A DNA stretch of 64,000 bases from Topomyia yanbarensis (GCF_030247195.1 NC_080671.1:6538501-6602500), one strand, 5' to 3'. Shown: positions 38,166 through 49,334, counted from the stretch's first letter. Notes: generated by a model not told the origin, from the letters alone. Made by a program: numbers and translations.

Positions 38166-38345
38166 AAGCTCTTACAATGGGGGTGGGCGTAGCGCAGTTG
38201 GTAAATCGATTGCCTTGTACGCAGCGCACCTGGGTTCGATTCCCGTCTCCGCTCATAGGGTTAGAAATTTTTCATAAGAGATTTTCTAACCCGAAGGGGT
38301 GAATGACCTTAAGGTTAAAACCTCTATAATCGAAAGCTCTTACAA
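38166..38345 (+). repeat. 12-bp target site duplication around SINE
   Basis: 'aagctcttacaa' at 38166-38177 and 38334-38345 are identical and directly abut the SINE. The first two bases could also belong to the SINE tail, leaving at least 10 bp. Confidence 0.92.
38178..38333 (+). mobile_element. tRNA-derived SINE (Feilai-like), young full-length copy
   Basis: A 156-bp element: tRNA-related head with perfect Pol III boxes (A box 'tagcgcagttgg' at 38190-38201, B box 'ggttcgattcc' at 38233-38243), body 'tagaaatttttcataagaga', a short palindromic 'ccttaagg' and tail 'aaaacctctataatcga'. There is no poly(A). The identical 12-bp flanking duplication and intact promoter show a recent insertion. Mobilisation would need a LINE that recognises the same 3' tail. 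Confidence 0.93.
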
Positions 38346-38449
38346 CCTTAACCACAACAACTGAAAGTTTAAAAAGGATAGCGTTAGATTTCAACAAAAA
38401 TACGGCTTATCCATTCATTACAAAATAAAAATGTTTAGTATGGATCTTG

Positions 38450-38830
38450 TTTTCAGTAGTAGAAATATCCAACTAAAATCAATACAAGGGTCAATAGACG
38501 ATTCAATAGACACTAAGCAAATCTGGGATATACAAAACATCATGTTCTCATTGCGATAAAATTTGTATTGAACAAACCAAGAGACCATTTGAAATTCGGT
38601 TTAAGGAGCACATCACAGAAATCCCTAAAGCTTCTAGGGAATCGGATAAAGGTTTCACTTTAAATCTAAGGTAGCGAAAGTCGCTTTTTTTAGAAAAAAA
38701 ACATGACCCAACTACTGAAGATATAAAAAATCAACGAAAATGTGTAATCCCTGGAAGCTTGGAAATTTTTAAACAATCCCCTTTGTCATTACTCAATCGA
38801 GATAAAAAAAAAACGCAAAAACGACCAGTT
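38450..38830 (+). pseudogene. Penelope-like element GIY-YIG endonuclease fragment
   Basis: From about 38470 the frame reads 'IQLKSIQGSIDDSI', then from 38522 'SGIYKTSCSHCDKICIEQTK' and 'RPFEIRFKEHITEIPKASRE'. This matches the 'SGIYKI.C..C...YIGQT.R....R..EH' signature of the GIY-YIG domain at the C-terminus of Penelope-like reverse transcriptases. Further down, 'LEIFKQSPLSLLNRDKKK' fits the usual C-terminal tail. The RT domain is absent (5' truncation). Stops and a frameshift after 'LNLR' show decay, and the second Gly-Tyr of the signature is altered ('ICIEQT'). Confidence 0.85.
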
Positions 38831-38932
38831 TCACGCATCTAGGTACCTACCGTTCCTTTTCTACCTGCCTTCTGTATAAATGGTTGCTGCAATGGGATTT
38901 TTTCGGACAGATATGAACACTGAAGAAGACTA

Positions 38933-39015
38933 TACTGCCCATGATCGCATATCAGTAATCAGTAAAGATAGGAAATCCAATAGAAAACAGAACAACTATG
39001 TGATCATGGGTAGTA
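38933..39015. mobile_element. 83-bp TA-flanked mini inverted-repeat element
   Basis: Ends 'tactgcccatgatcgcata' and the complement of 'tactacccatgatcacata' (17 of 19) are flanked by TA on both sides (38931-38932, 39016-39017). Size and TA flanks fit a Tc1/mariner-type MITE. Confidence 0.7.
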
Positions 39016-39189
39016 TACGTCATAGTTAAAAAAATGCTAGTTTTGTTTTTTGATGGTGAAAAGAAACTGTTTTCCATTATTATTATAATGGAATTCAACG
39101 GAAGACATCTGTCTCAAGCGAGTTAATTGTGACATTCCACTATGTCGCTCGAAAAGTTTTGATTTTTAAAAAAAATGTTGATGAAGCCG

Positions 39190-39630
39190 TCAAAATATTG
39201 GTTCGATTAGTACAGTCTGAACCCTCTCTAAAGATATTATCGCAGTAAAAACCAAGGGCCAGGTTGGACCAAAAATCGGTTTGAAAAACCATGCTCCAAC
39301 ACTGGAGTTCTGCGCATTCGTGGTCAACAAAGACATGCAACCATTTCCGGAAATTGGAAACATCCGATGATCCTGCCAGCACGACATTCGCTGACTAAAG
39401 CTATCATAATACACTATCGTCAAAGCTATTTCCACGCCGGATCTCAGCTTCTCGTAGCATGCGTCCGGGAAAAGTTTTGGCCACTTCGCTTATGCGATTC
39501 CGTGGTGCATTCTTGCATAAACTACTTTTGTTGCCGAATCTTGAGCAACTTATGGGAGCCTTGCCGCCAGAAAGAGTTACTCCAACGCTACCCTTTCTCA
39601 GAGCCGGCGTAGATCTCTGATGGGCGTTTC
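39190..39630 (+). pseudogene. BEL/Pao retrotransposon integrase fragment
   Basis: From about 39340, 'HPMILPARHSLTKAIIIHYR' and 'QSYFHAGSQLLVACVREKFW' then 'PLR' match the start of the BEL/Pao integrase region ('HP.LLP......L....H....HAGP..LLA..R..FWP'). After degraded zinc-binding Cys positions, a frameshift leads to 'EQLMGALPPERVTPTLPF' and 'LRAGVDL', the segment before the catalytic core. The retroviral-type integrase core, RT, protease and LTRs were not found. It is dead. Confidence 0.85.
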
Positions 39631-39639
39631 AGTACCGTA

Positions 39640-40828
39640 AACCGTTTTTATTTTTGTTAATAATCAACCATGCGCCTCCTTGATTGAAAATGAGAGTGAA
39701 ATTGAAGGAAGTGCGTGGTGGATTATGAGCGAGATATAACACCTTCGAAAAACGAGTACAACAAAAAGTGCAAACTGAGATATTTTTGAAATAAATGAGA
39801 GGCAAATGAATAAATAAATAAATCATTCGCGACAATGCAATCAGTATTCGTACCGTGGGCAAGTATTATACTAGGGTTACTCTAGTTGAGTCGCTCAGTC
39901 TAGTTGAGTATCATTCTTCCCGCAGCACACTAGCGTATTAGGTACTTACTAGAGATATGTTTAACCTGACCAACTCTGGTGAAAAAGTCCGTACAACATT
40001 CTGCAGCGCGATCGTTCACCACGGTCAAGCACACAGTCCGTTTTTTTCGTCAGAGTTGGTCAGTTTAGATATGTTAATGGATATACACTTTTGTTTGCTC
40101 TCTGCTTTCTGGTGTTCATACCATAGTATGCTAGCGCTACTGTCTGTCGTCCCGAATCATGTACGGTTTACAATGCATGGGGCACACATTTGCGACCCAA
40201 ATATTTTCTCTATGTTTTCTGCACTAACTTTCTTTTAAATTGATTGTAAACTCGCACTCAAATTTCTACAAAAACAAATAAAAAAATTTTTTTTTTCGTG
40301 ATTCTTTATTTTTAGCTGTTATTTGCAAAATCACTTGAATCACTGTTTGATGCAACAAATGCCAATTAACAGTAAGCTTATGCTCAGCAGAGATCCTGGA
40401 ATAGTTTACCATTCACCACGAGGTTCACAACCCACCGTCGTCCCCCACCATCAATGTGCTATTGGCTGCATGAAATTTTCTTAAACAATGGTCTTCCCAA
40501 ACAAATGTGTAGAATAACTCTTAATGTTGAAATGGAAGTTGATGCTAAAAGCTTTTGATATAATGACTCGTAAATAATAGGACCATTTATTTTGAAGTGT
40601 TTCAAAAGTTTGTAAATTATTTCTGGTGCGTTTTTGTTATGTCTCTCTTTCCAACCACCCAGTATTCATAATAATAAATTTCGTGACAACGCTTGCAATG
40701 CTAAAATTCATCTGTCTAATTGTTCAAACATTGCACGAGCAGAATCATTAATGCCACTTGAAACAGCTGTACATACATCATTACTCATCCGATTGTACAC
40801 TACAGGACGTTAGATTATAATTTCATCA
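39640..40828. other. No gene recognised
   Basis: AT-rich. A 20-base string 'atgctcagcagaga.cctgg' near 40380 recurs at 43563 in the LINE RT fossil, but similarity does not extend, so it may be chance. Confidence 0.35.
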
Positions 40829-41098
40829 TTATTCATTACTCCTAGCGTTGGTCCCACGCGGTTCTATAATACGTGCGCCTTCCATATCTGCATACACCCG
40901 CACATTTTCACGCATCCCATGATATATTTGCTGGGACCATGAATCAGTTGAAATAATGGGACAGGTCATAAACTGGCGCGTTTTCGAGGAATTTAGCAAT
41001 CTAAACCCGCCCAGTCGAAAGCACTCCAGCGCAGCTTGCCATTCGAAGAAATCGAAAGGTACGCGGGGAGCTACCTCAGTGATTTGATTAAATTTCAT
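40829..41098 (-). CDS. Unrecognised 89-codon open frame, possible exon
   Basis: The frame has balanced amino-acid composition, unlike the T-rich frames nearby ('MKFNQITEVAPRVPFDFFEW...' onward, with Trp, Arg, Glu and Pro well represented). It includes 'RLLNSSKTRQFMTCPIISTD' and 'GMRENVRVYADMEGARIIEP'. I recognise no family. It could be an exon of a host gene or an unclassified transposon remnant. It runs to the window's local GC-richer zone (40.8-42.6 kb). No splice sites or polyadenylation signals were established. Confidence 0.25.
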   Translation of the reverse strand: MKFNQITEVAPRVPFDFFEWQAALECFRLGGFRLLNSSKTRQFMTCPIISTDSWSQQIYHGMRENVRVYADMEGARIIEPRGTNARSNE

Positions 41099-42835
41099 TT
41101 CGAATGTTGAGTGTAGCGAGCAAATTTATGGTGAAGGAGGAATTAAAAAGTTAAGCTATGCGACTAGAAAATTCCAGATATGAGAGATATGCTGGTCTAC
41201 CACACGACAGCATGGAGTTAAAATTAGAACATCGCCATCTTTCTCCGGCTGCGGGAACACATAAATATTAATCTTCAAATCGGCTCTGGGTACATATTTT
41301 AGGACGTGATACTAATGGTGCGTTATATATTAGCTAGTGAATAATTCATGAGTCAGTCAATCATTTTTATGACATTTTTCTGTTCTTTCGAAATGGGGGA
41401 AATGTAACGAAAACGATTGTTTCCTGGAGCTTTCCAGTAAATCGAATTGTTTCAGTTCAAGAACAACATAGTTGCTCCAAAGAATCACATATAAAACAGC
41501 GGAACCTAAAATATTGAACATACGTAACTGTAAATCTATCCCAACCGACAGGTGAGAAAAAGTTTATACATTTATTCTGAAATAGGGTTACTCTGGACCG
41601 TTGGATTTATTTACATCTAAACAAATAAATTTCTATTAGAAATCGAACATTTTCAAAATCGTGACGTATTTCTAAGAAAGGTTGAACAACGAAAAAAAAC
41701 TAAACATCCCAATTCCTCGCATTCTAATTGATTTGTCGTTTCCGCACTGCGCCCACGTCGAACGGGAATATAATCTGTGGGGTGGGAGTAATAAATCTTT
41801 TCATTGTGCTCTCGCAATTCTGCCAAACTTTACAGCGTATCCATGCACGCTTTGAGTCGTGCGAATGCGTATAAATTACTTCCGCGAATCCAATTCTCCA
41901 ACGCTCTCCATGATAGAATGAACTTCAGCCCCGCAGCGGACCGGAGTTTCTGAAATCACATTCACCCTGAATCGAGCAGCAATAAATTTCTTCAACGACC
42001 GCGAGCTTACGCTTCGTCCCTCCAGCGATTGCCGTTTACAGGTGTGCCAGAAAATTGTCCCCGACTATACATGCTATACATAGATACCTCGTTCACCTCG
42101 TCGCCTTTCGCTTCAACGATATTGATTGGACCCATGGGTACGGGAGCAACAGCTATGGTTTAGAACTTGTCATGATGGCAGTCACACATCCGTGCTGGTT
42201 TCGGTCGACCGTGCATCATAGCACGATGTAGAATCCAAACTGGACGGCGCAATTGCCATTTAAAGCGAATTTCAGCTGACATATATCCACATCCCCGAGC
42301 AATGACAACGGATTAGTTCATCAGCTCGAAACGATTGGCAATGTCTCTGGCCAGTTTTGCATTGTACACAATAAACGATTCGTCAACAATTGAATTGTTC
42401 CCACACAAAGGACCACTACCACCGGGTCTGACAGAAAAGGCAAATTTGTAGTTTGCACTAGTGCCCATGGGTGCGTGAGAGGGTGGAATATTCAAATTAA
42501 TAGAGGCATGTATGCAGAGCAGACATTCGTCAATCAACCGCGAAATACATGTGACATCAATCGGAACAGCATATTCCTGTTGATGGATCATTATGTTTAT
42601 CAATTGAATTTACTTCGGCGCAAATATTCGATCCTTTCCAGTTGCATAATTTTATATTGATATTAGAATTGTTGACAAAGCAACGTTACAAAGAGACGTA
42701 ACATAGTGGGAAAAAGCGTCAAAACACGCAACTTTTTTAAGAAGGTGGTGGAGTTTACCAACAAATTCATTTCGCTATCTAAAAATGCTGAAACATGATT
42801 GAGAAATGTTTTTAAACATTGTTAGTTAAAAAATT
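41099..42835. other. Unassigned, GC-richer, possibly unique DNA
   Basis: 41700-42600 has higher complexity than the transposon-rich flanks and no repeat shared elsewhere in the window. The minus-strand open frame at 42603-42313 has no family I recognise. It is a candidate for host non-coding or regulatory sequence, unproven. Confidence 0.35.
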
Positions 42836-42916
42836 TTGCTTTTTGTTTATGTGGTTTTATTACGCATTTACCTTAGAAAGTAAATGCGTAATAAAACCAC
42901 ATAAACAAAAAAGCAA
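42836..42916. repeat. Near-perfect 35-bp inverted repeat (hairpin)
   Basis: Left arm 42836-42870 and right arm 42881-42916 are reverse complements with a single one-base length difference in a T/A run. The 10-base loop is 'ccttagaaag'. Arm core: 'gtggttttattacgcattta'. It abuts the 5' limit of the LINE RT fossil that follows. Confidence 0.95.
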
Positions 42917-43640
42917 CAGAACTGTTTGTGGATTCCAAGGTAGCATACGATTCAGTGAAACGAAACAAACAGAGACTCGTTTGTTGGAGTTCTCTAATCT
43001 ATTGTTCAACATAGCGCTCGAAGGTGCGATCCGAAGATCGCTTCGCGGACGACATCGACATCATCGGCGTTGATCGCAGAACAGTGGTAGAGGCATTTGT
43101 GCATTTTAAAAGGGAGGCTGCGAGCACCGAACTGACTATAAACACTGACAAGACATAGTACATGGTAGCTGGTAGAGAACGAGGCAGTCCGAACGATCTT
43201 AGTTCCGAGGTGGAAATCGATGATCGATACGGTAAGCTGTGACCCGTGAGGTAAAAACACGCGTTGCGGCAGCGAATAGAACTTTCTACGGTTTACGTGA
43301 TCAGCTAAAGTCCGGTAGCACTCGCAAAACTTGATCTATACAAATCGCTGATATTCCCTGTTGCTATGTAAGCAATGAGGCGTGGGTGCAGAAATCTGCG
43401 TTCAATACTCGGTGGCTCAATTGAAATTGAAGAATGGTGCATACGCATGAAACAAGAGCTGTACTCAGTATACATGCTGAGATTGGAAGGCTAATCAAGC
43501 ATGGTAGACTACAGTGGGCTGGACAGGTAGTGCGATTGCTGGAATATAGACCAGCTAAAGTTATGCTCAGCAGAGAACCTGGAAGAGGTCGTAGACTTCA
43601 AGGCAGACTCCGCACTCGCTAGCGTTGCGCAATTGAGGAA
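42917..43640 (+). pseudogene. LINE reverse transcriptase fragment, C-terminal RT onward
   Basis: 'LFVDSKVAYDSVKRN' (motif A region, family 'LFVDFKAAYDSVKR') is followed after a deletion by 'LLFNIALEGAIRRS', then in another frame 'RFADDIDIIGVDRRTVVEAF' (motif C, catalytic FADD), 'TINTDKT' stop 'YMVAGRERGSPNDL' and 'SEVEID'. Later 'GRLIKHGRLQWAGQVVRL' and 'YRPAKVMLSREPGRGRRLQG' then 'RLRTR' form the C-terminal 'LRWAGHVARM...GRR..GRPRTRW' block common in mosquito LINEs. Stops, frameshifts and the missing motif B show it is inactive. A long hairpin sits at its 5' edge. Confidence 0.9.
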
Positions 43641-43772
43641 GATTCACGTACCTCGGACGTTCAAAGAAACTGGAATTCTGGTGACCCAAGATCGAGTAAC
43701 CTGAAAAACTCGAAAATATATTCGTTCCTTACTCGGGGTACCCGGATCGTTCTTCCATTATGATGATGATGG
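43641..43772 (+). mobile_element. LINE 3' end with (TGA/ATG)n tail
   Basis: Follows the RT fossil: 'aagatcgagtaacctg' then 'atgatgatgatgg'. It is homologous to 54686-54853, which has the same order and tail, so these are 3' ends of one LINE family whose tail is a trinucleotide run and not poly(A). Confidence 0.8.
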
Positions 43773-44645
43773 TGGTTTAAATGCTTAACTTTGACAACTT
43801 TTAATAGTTCATGCATTCAACTAAAATTCAAAAATGTTCCGCGAAGAAGAATTTTAGTTTCCTTATTCATCCGCCGTTTAGATTTTTTTTTAAATTTTGT
43901 TAGCATGAAGCTATCTAAAACTAGGTATTTTGTATGTTTCGGATTCTTCTCGTCAATAACGGCTAACGGCTGACTGGATCGCCCACTAAATACTAAAATT
44001 TTAAAAATCACACGCAACTTACGTGTACATTGTAAAACTGGTCAGCACTGCACTGATGTCCCGGTGGTATAGAAGCATGTTGCCATGTTAACGTAATATC
44101 CATAAAAGTTTCAGTTCACTTTGGTCATCATCAGGTAAAATCAGAACAGATAAATCCAAGAGATTTACGTCTGTTGAAAAATCGGGACATCCTTAGGAAT
44201 TAAGTCTGGGAAATGGTCGGTAGTTTTAATTCATGGGAAACGGCTGAATTCTGATGGAACACTAAACGGAAATGGGCACATGGTTGCTTTTTCAAAGAGT
44301 GTGAAATACATTTTATTGAAAGGAACGACTAGTAACTTTTTGAATAGATTGCTCTCCAAACGGAAGTATGTCTATGAAATCGTTGAACAAAATACAGATA
44401 AAATACGCCACACGGAAAAAATTGTAAATAAATAACCTTCGTAAGATTATTTGTATTACTATAAAACTAGCTCATGTCAAAAATTACATGGCGCTAAAGT
44501 CGCATCTTTGATTGGAGTACTGTGGTTGTTCTCTGAGTATATTTAGTTAGTTTTTTAGAAATCTGGTTTAAAATTAGGGGACAAACTGATTTGTGTTAAC
44601 TATATCGACTAAAAGACCCTAGAATTAAATGACATCCATGATTTC
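43773..44645. other. No gene recognised
   Basis: AT-rich, nothing supported. Confidence 0.4.
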
Positions 44646-44945
44646 TGGAGGCAAGTCATGATTAATGAATTTGCGTTTCGACTTCGTTTCGTCAGAATCC
44701 GACATTAACTTAGTGACAGGACTAAGCTAGACACGGATTGACGCATTTCCAAAAACGGAGATATAATTTGTGCTCCTGAGCAAACCCCTAGTCAAGCGTG
44801 ATGTCCCGCAAGAAAAAAAAAGCCAATGCAAGATGCTTTATGCTTGATTTTGGCTTTGAACATTTTTTTCTTTATCGGAGAAAAATAGTTTTTACCTAAA
44901 TTTTTCTCCATTAATAAGTGTGCCATCGTGGTATTTTATATTGAG
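44646..44945 (+). repeat. Interspersed repeat family A, long copy
   Basis: Blocks in order are 'gtttcgacttcgtttcgtca', 'gaatccgaca', 'tgacaggactaagctagaca', 'acggagatataatttgtgct', 'gtcaagcgtgatgtcccgc' and 'gcaagatgctttatgc'. They are collinear with 49335-49680. Confidence 0.75.
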
Positions 44946-45429
44946 TTCACGCTTGCATTTTCCGCGCGGAGTAATATGATTCTAATTCGTATTTTTTTTA
45001 ACTTAATCACGATGTTTGTATTTTCTATGCACGTTATCGTTATATTTTTTCTATGAGCCTACTATCGCATTTTTACGTGGAGTAACGTGACAACATGAGC
45101 TGGTACATGAAAATATGGGTGGCACGGATTAGGCGGAATTCGCGGACGTAGCGCGTTTTATGTTCTCAATTTACGAATATTATTTAAGAAGGTTCCAGTT
45201 ACAATTTTTGATATCCCAATTCATTTGAAAATGTTGAAACATGATCCATATTGCCATTGGTGCACTCAATGTGCTGCGTTTTCTTTTGCTTTGGATCGAA
45301 CAAAAAAGCTATGCATATTTAGAATCGGTGCTATTCTTTGGACCGGTGAAGTGATCGTAGTGGTCGATTATAAATGCTTTTGACAGCAATCCGTTCACAA
45401 AATTTTTATCTCGCGCAAATTTTTTTTAA
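44946..45429. other. No gene recognised
   Basis: Unassigned AT-rich sequence between repeat A and the DD37E fossils. Confidence 0.4.
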
Positions 45430-45650
45430 CAAGGATGATTTTCTCGAATTGCCACGCGCAAATTTATTTTGCTGCTTTTTCGAGACAGAAGCTTTATGTT
45501 GCCAGGGATCGCTGGAATGCTCCCAACAAATATCAATTTGTTTTTGTGAATAACTTCACCGGTAAGTTGATGATCTGGCAGGAAATCTACAGGTGTGACC
45601 GGAAGACTTATATTTTCTTCGCAACCTACCAGAGTTTGCAATTGACGCTC
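45430..45650 (+). pseudogene. DD37E-type mariner transposase fragment (+)
   Basis: The open frame contains 'RQKLYVARDRWNAPNKYQFV' and 'FVNNFTGKLMIWQEIYRCDR' then 'KTYIFFAT', matching the middle of the ITmD37E transposase ('GQ.FY.A.......KY.FV..KFA.K.MIWQ.IC.CG.K...F.T'). Only about 65 codons are recognisable. The remainder of this copy is missing, replaced by the oppositely oriented fragment that starts a few bases downstream. Confidence 0.85.
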
Positions 45651-45654
45651 GTTT

Positions 45655-46150
45655 TTACGACAAGCAGTTCATCACACATATTTTTATTCCACATATCGTC
45701 AGACATCATCAGAAAATTTCAAACCCCGCAACCCGCAGTGTCGCTGGAGACTGTGCTCTTCATCTTTAGTTTCCGCTTCATTATCGCCCAACACTTCACA
45801 ATTGGACGGAGTTGGGGACAATGTGGTGGATTCTGCTCTTTTGATATAAACTGGACTCCATTGTCGTTGTATCATTGTAGGACGTCCCTATTGTAATGGC
45901 AGCGGGCTAGGTCTATCCAGAATTTACCGGACCATCATGAGACTTAATAAAGGGTAACATCTGTTTTGTTGAGAAACTTCCTTTAAATCCGAATTTATAG
46001 TGCTATCTGTCACGAAAACGCTGGTTTTCTTGCCACAGGAACAGATTCCTTGCCTAATCATATTTTTTCGCGAACTTGTTGGCGAAAAATTTCAGGCACG
46101 GAATTTATTTGAAATCGGCTATCGCATAAGTCTCATCAACAATTAAAACA
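45655..46150 (-). pseudogene. DD37E-type mariner transposase fragment (-)
   Basis: On the minus strand from about 46090, 'IRQGICSCGKKTSVFVTDST' and 'INSDL', then 'SHDGPV', 'FWIDLARCHYNRDVLQ' (second catalytic Asp), 'YNDNGVQFISKEQNPPHC' and 'PQLRPIVKCWAIMKRKLK' (family 'LRPIE.YWAI', where Glu has become Val). It shares DNA-level similarity with 16290-16700. The lost catalytic Glu and frameshifts mean it is dead. It faces the + strand fragment at 45430-45650. Confidence 0.88.
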
Positions 46151-46640
46151 CTTTCATCGAATTTCGTCAGCATCTAGTGCAGAAACTGGCGAAGCCGTCA
46201 ATATGATGCATCTAAGTAACCTAATCGGATACTGGGAAGTTATATGAGTCCCGCATGCATTTTTATGCTAATTGCTTCTTTCATCGTTCGCTAGTCGAAT
46301 GATGCACGGTGAGAAGAAGGCTGAAACATTGTCTCGAGAAAATAATAAGATTCGTTAATACATCAATTATAACATTTTGTCGAAGGTATTTTCAATTTTA
46401 ATAGGTCAAAATAACTCTGAAAGTTAGAAATTTTTTAAACTGACAAGACACGATTTGTTTAACCCTAAAAAGATTCAGGTGCACAATCCATGAGAAGTTT
46501 CCACTAATTTTAAGAACTATTTAAAGTTTTGGAGATGTATAGGGGTTTTTAAGCTAAATAAACATGGCCTGAGAATCGCGCCAAATCTCGCGCGGATTTG
46601 GCTCGTTTTTATTTTGTCGTCTTTCGTAACAACCCTGAGA
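46151..46640. other. No gene recognised
   Basis: AT-rich, apart from a short GC-rich palindrome 'ccaaatctcgcgcggatttg' near 46591. Confidence 0.4.
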
Positions 46641-47345
46641 GTGTTATCTTGTTTTGTGAACTATTTCAGGAATACGATTGGTGACTCTGTATTTTTTACA
46701 CTCAGCAAATTCTTCTTGCCGGAAATCACACTGAATCTTATCAAATGTTCGAGGTCCTAATATGTTTTACCTTATGACTGCTCATGAACCAGAGACGCAT
46801 GAAAGTAAAAATTATTAGTAATACTTTCTAAATGCTTGAGCATGGAAGAAAAATCGTGAATAATATGCTATTATTCAAGAACCAGCTCACGATGCAAGCA
46901 TGCTTCCATGAATAATATTCTAAGTTCTGTGAAATTGTTCACGCATATTTTATGATCATATATCGAATTTCTTAAAATAGTTAAGAATAATGCACATGCA
47001 CTGCGTATGATAGTTTTGTGAACCGATTCACGAGCACGAAGATCAGATCACGAGGAATGCACTATAAATCTGAAACCTACATTATGATCTGAGTTGCTTG
47101 CACTATGAATGAGATTATGAAAAAGAAGATTATTAGGGGTATCTTCCAAATTCGTGGATAATATACTATAGATCAAGAACCAGTTCACGAATCCTTGAAT
47201 AATAGTCTAGTGAAAGCATTATGCAGATGTTACGGAACAAAAATTTTAGACAATGATTTTTGTTCACGGTCCTTTTTCATAACGTAACAAAAGGAATTGT
47301 TCCAAAATTCCTGGTAATTCATTTACGAATTTAGGAACAGTTTTT
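46641..47345. repeat. Diverged 'gttcacgaat / gaataatat' repeat tract
   Basis: Words such as 'caagaaccagctcacga', 'caagaaccagttcacgaa', 'gaataatatgctat', 'gaataatattctaa', 'ggataatatactat' and 'gaataatagtctag' recur every 40-150 bases. It looks like a degraded tandem or LTR-like repeat, similar in style to 53400-54420. Confidence 0.5.
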
Positions 47346-47549
47346 TTGGGTGCAAAATCAAAAGGTCATCATTTTTTACTCACCGAACCATTCAATTAGA
47401 TACAGTTTATTTTCAACCACCAAAAAACGGCCACGATAAGCAGTGTGCTTTCTGTTTCTGCCCGAGCCAATACGAAGCGAACGACAAAGGCCGTTACATT
47501 TTTCTTGTATAGATTGTCTGAAGAGTAATGAAGGTTAGTTAATTCCTTA

Positions 47550-47910
47550 ATTCTTGCCGTGCAATCTATCGAGATGAGTGAGTCAGTGCTACTTCGGGCA
47601 AACACTGACGTTCTTTCCTTTCCAGTAAGATCGAGCATTAGTATTGTGGAAAGTTTCCTGAAGGTAACAATTTAGCTTAGGCTATCGGAAATCGGCTTTA
47701 CCAATTCAACCTTGTCAGGCATTCAGTGCTGATAACGTTCAACAAATTAACCCAAGCGAAAAGATTCATTATGCGCAACGAAACACGCGATTCTGTGCGG
47801 TAACCAACGCAAGAATCCCCATATATATTGACAATGAGAATCTCGAGGTGCAGTTACATGATCTGGTACCACTTAAAGAAATGAAGCGATCGTGGTATTA
47901 AAAGCTATGC
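47550..47910 (+). pseudogene. Non-LTR retrotransposon ORF1 (Gag-like) fragment
   Basis: 5' block 'MSESVLLRANTDVLSFPV' (from 47574) matches the 5' block of the fossil at 58162. The 3' block 'EKFIMRNETRDS' then 'ARIPIYIDNENLEVQLHDLV' (about 47770-47880) matches the ORF1 'IPVYVED' region also present at 9861-10146. The zinc-knuckle end is not visible. Stops and frame changes are present. Confidence 0.7.
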
Positions 47911-49334
47911 ATATACTTTGCCTCTAAAATAGTACCAAACAAACAACATTGCTCAATTATTTGAATTTCCTTAGCTGGGACATATTTTGATTTTTGGTGG
48001 TAGAGATGAATTCCAAACTTTGGTCAATCGCTATAGAATTTACATTTTATTCGACAAAATAAATTTTACTATTATTTTATCGTAATGTTTGAAAACCAGT
48101 CTATGCTTATTCTTTCAGTAACCTTCCATGTTTAACGTAGCGTGACTTCCACCAGTTACATTTCATACGTAAATATGAAAAATTTACATTGCAAATTAAT
48201 GCAATGGGCGACGCAGCGATAGTTGATTCCCATTGGATTGGGTTGGTCTTGCTCGCTTCCAGTTTCTATTAAATTTGATCAAAATTGATAACTATTGAAA
48301 ATAACTGTTCCTATGTACGCTGACAGTTCCATTATGCAACAAAACGTGTCCACCAACCAAGTAAAGTCCCCTATGGATTTTCTGCAAATTTCATCACTCG
48401 TAACCTATATTCGATAGCAACTAGTTCCGGTGTTTCGTGAAACGAGGCAACAGCTTGCTCCAATGGCGTTCGTTATTTATTCTTTTTTTTTTCATTTCCT
48501 TGTCCTTTCTGTGATGTATGGAATAAATTAACCCATCCAGCAGAGCACATTTACGGCAGTGTACGGTGGGTGGTGTATGCCCTATGGCACCACCATAGGT
48601 CACTCGTGGGTTTTCCATGTGTACACCAGGACCATACCGCGGGCTTCTGACGAACGTGTTGAGGGTTTATTTTTAGCTCCAGCCTTGAACTTCTCCACAA
48701 CACCAGTCCTGTTGAGTATGGTAATACGAAAATAATCGTGGAGCATCGAAATTACCTATCTCGTGGGAAATAGAATAAGGGCACTGATATTTTTGGCCGA
48801 CGGAAGGATAAATCGTGCTTCATAGAAATCCGTTAATTATATTAGAATATAAAAGTCGGCTGTAAAATGCAAGCGTGGTATTCTGACTAGGATTCTTTGA
48901 TGCAAGAGTTTATTAAATTAACCTCCAGTATAAAAACCGGATAAAAGATTTTATAGAGCAGTTTTTAGTCAACTTTTTATGTTGAATGTAACGTAGACAT
49001 TCGTTCAGATACACCCTACAACAATTTAAAACTTTTGGAAATATAATGCATATGCTTTTTTGGAGGAATGCTTTTTGTGATAGTGGTAGACTGAAGCACT
49101 TCCATAGGAAGGATATGTGTCACACACCTTTATAGGCTCTAGCGGCATCGACGGAAGTAAACATAATTTTTGCCCAAGGAATTCGTGTAGATGTGGATGA
49201 AAATCTGGTTTTATAAGCAAATACAGCGATTTTGTAATATATTATATTTCTCCACTGAGGAGAAAAATGGGTAAACAACAGTATTTCTCCCTTAGTTGAA
49301 CATTTTTGGTGAAACCACTCTTTGCGCGTGAAGG
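47911..49334. other. No gene recognised
   Basis: Unassigned. 48420-48780 is GC-richer and could be unique host DNA. Confidence 0.35.

Noticed and set aside
40378..40400. 20-base match to the LINE RT fossil at 43561
   Set aside because: Similarity stops abruptly on both sides, so it may be coincidence.
42313..42603. 96-codon minus-strand frame
   Set aside because: No recognised family, and an opposing frame overlaps. Not enough to call a gene.
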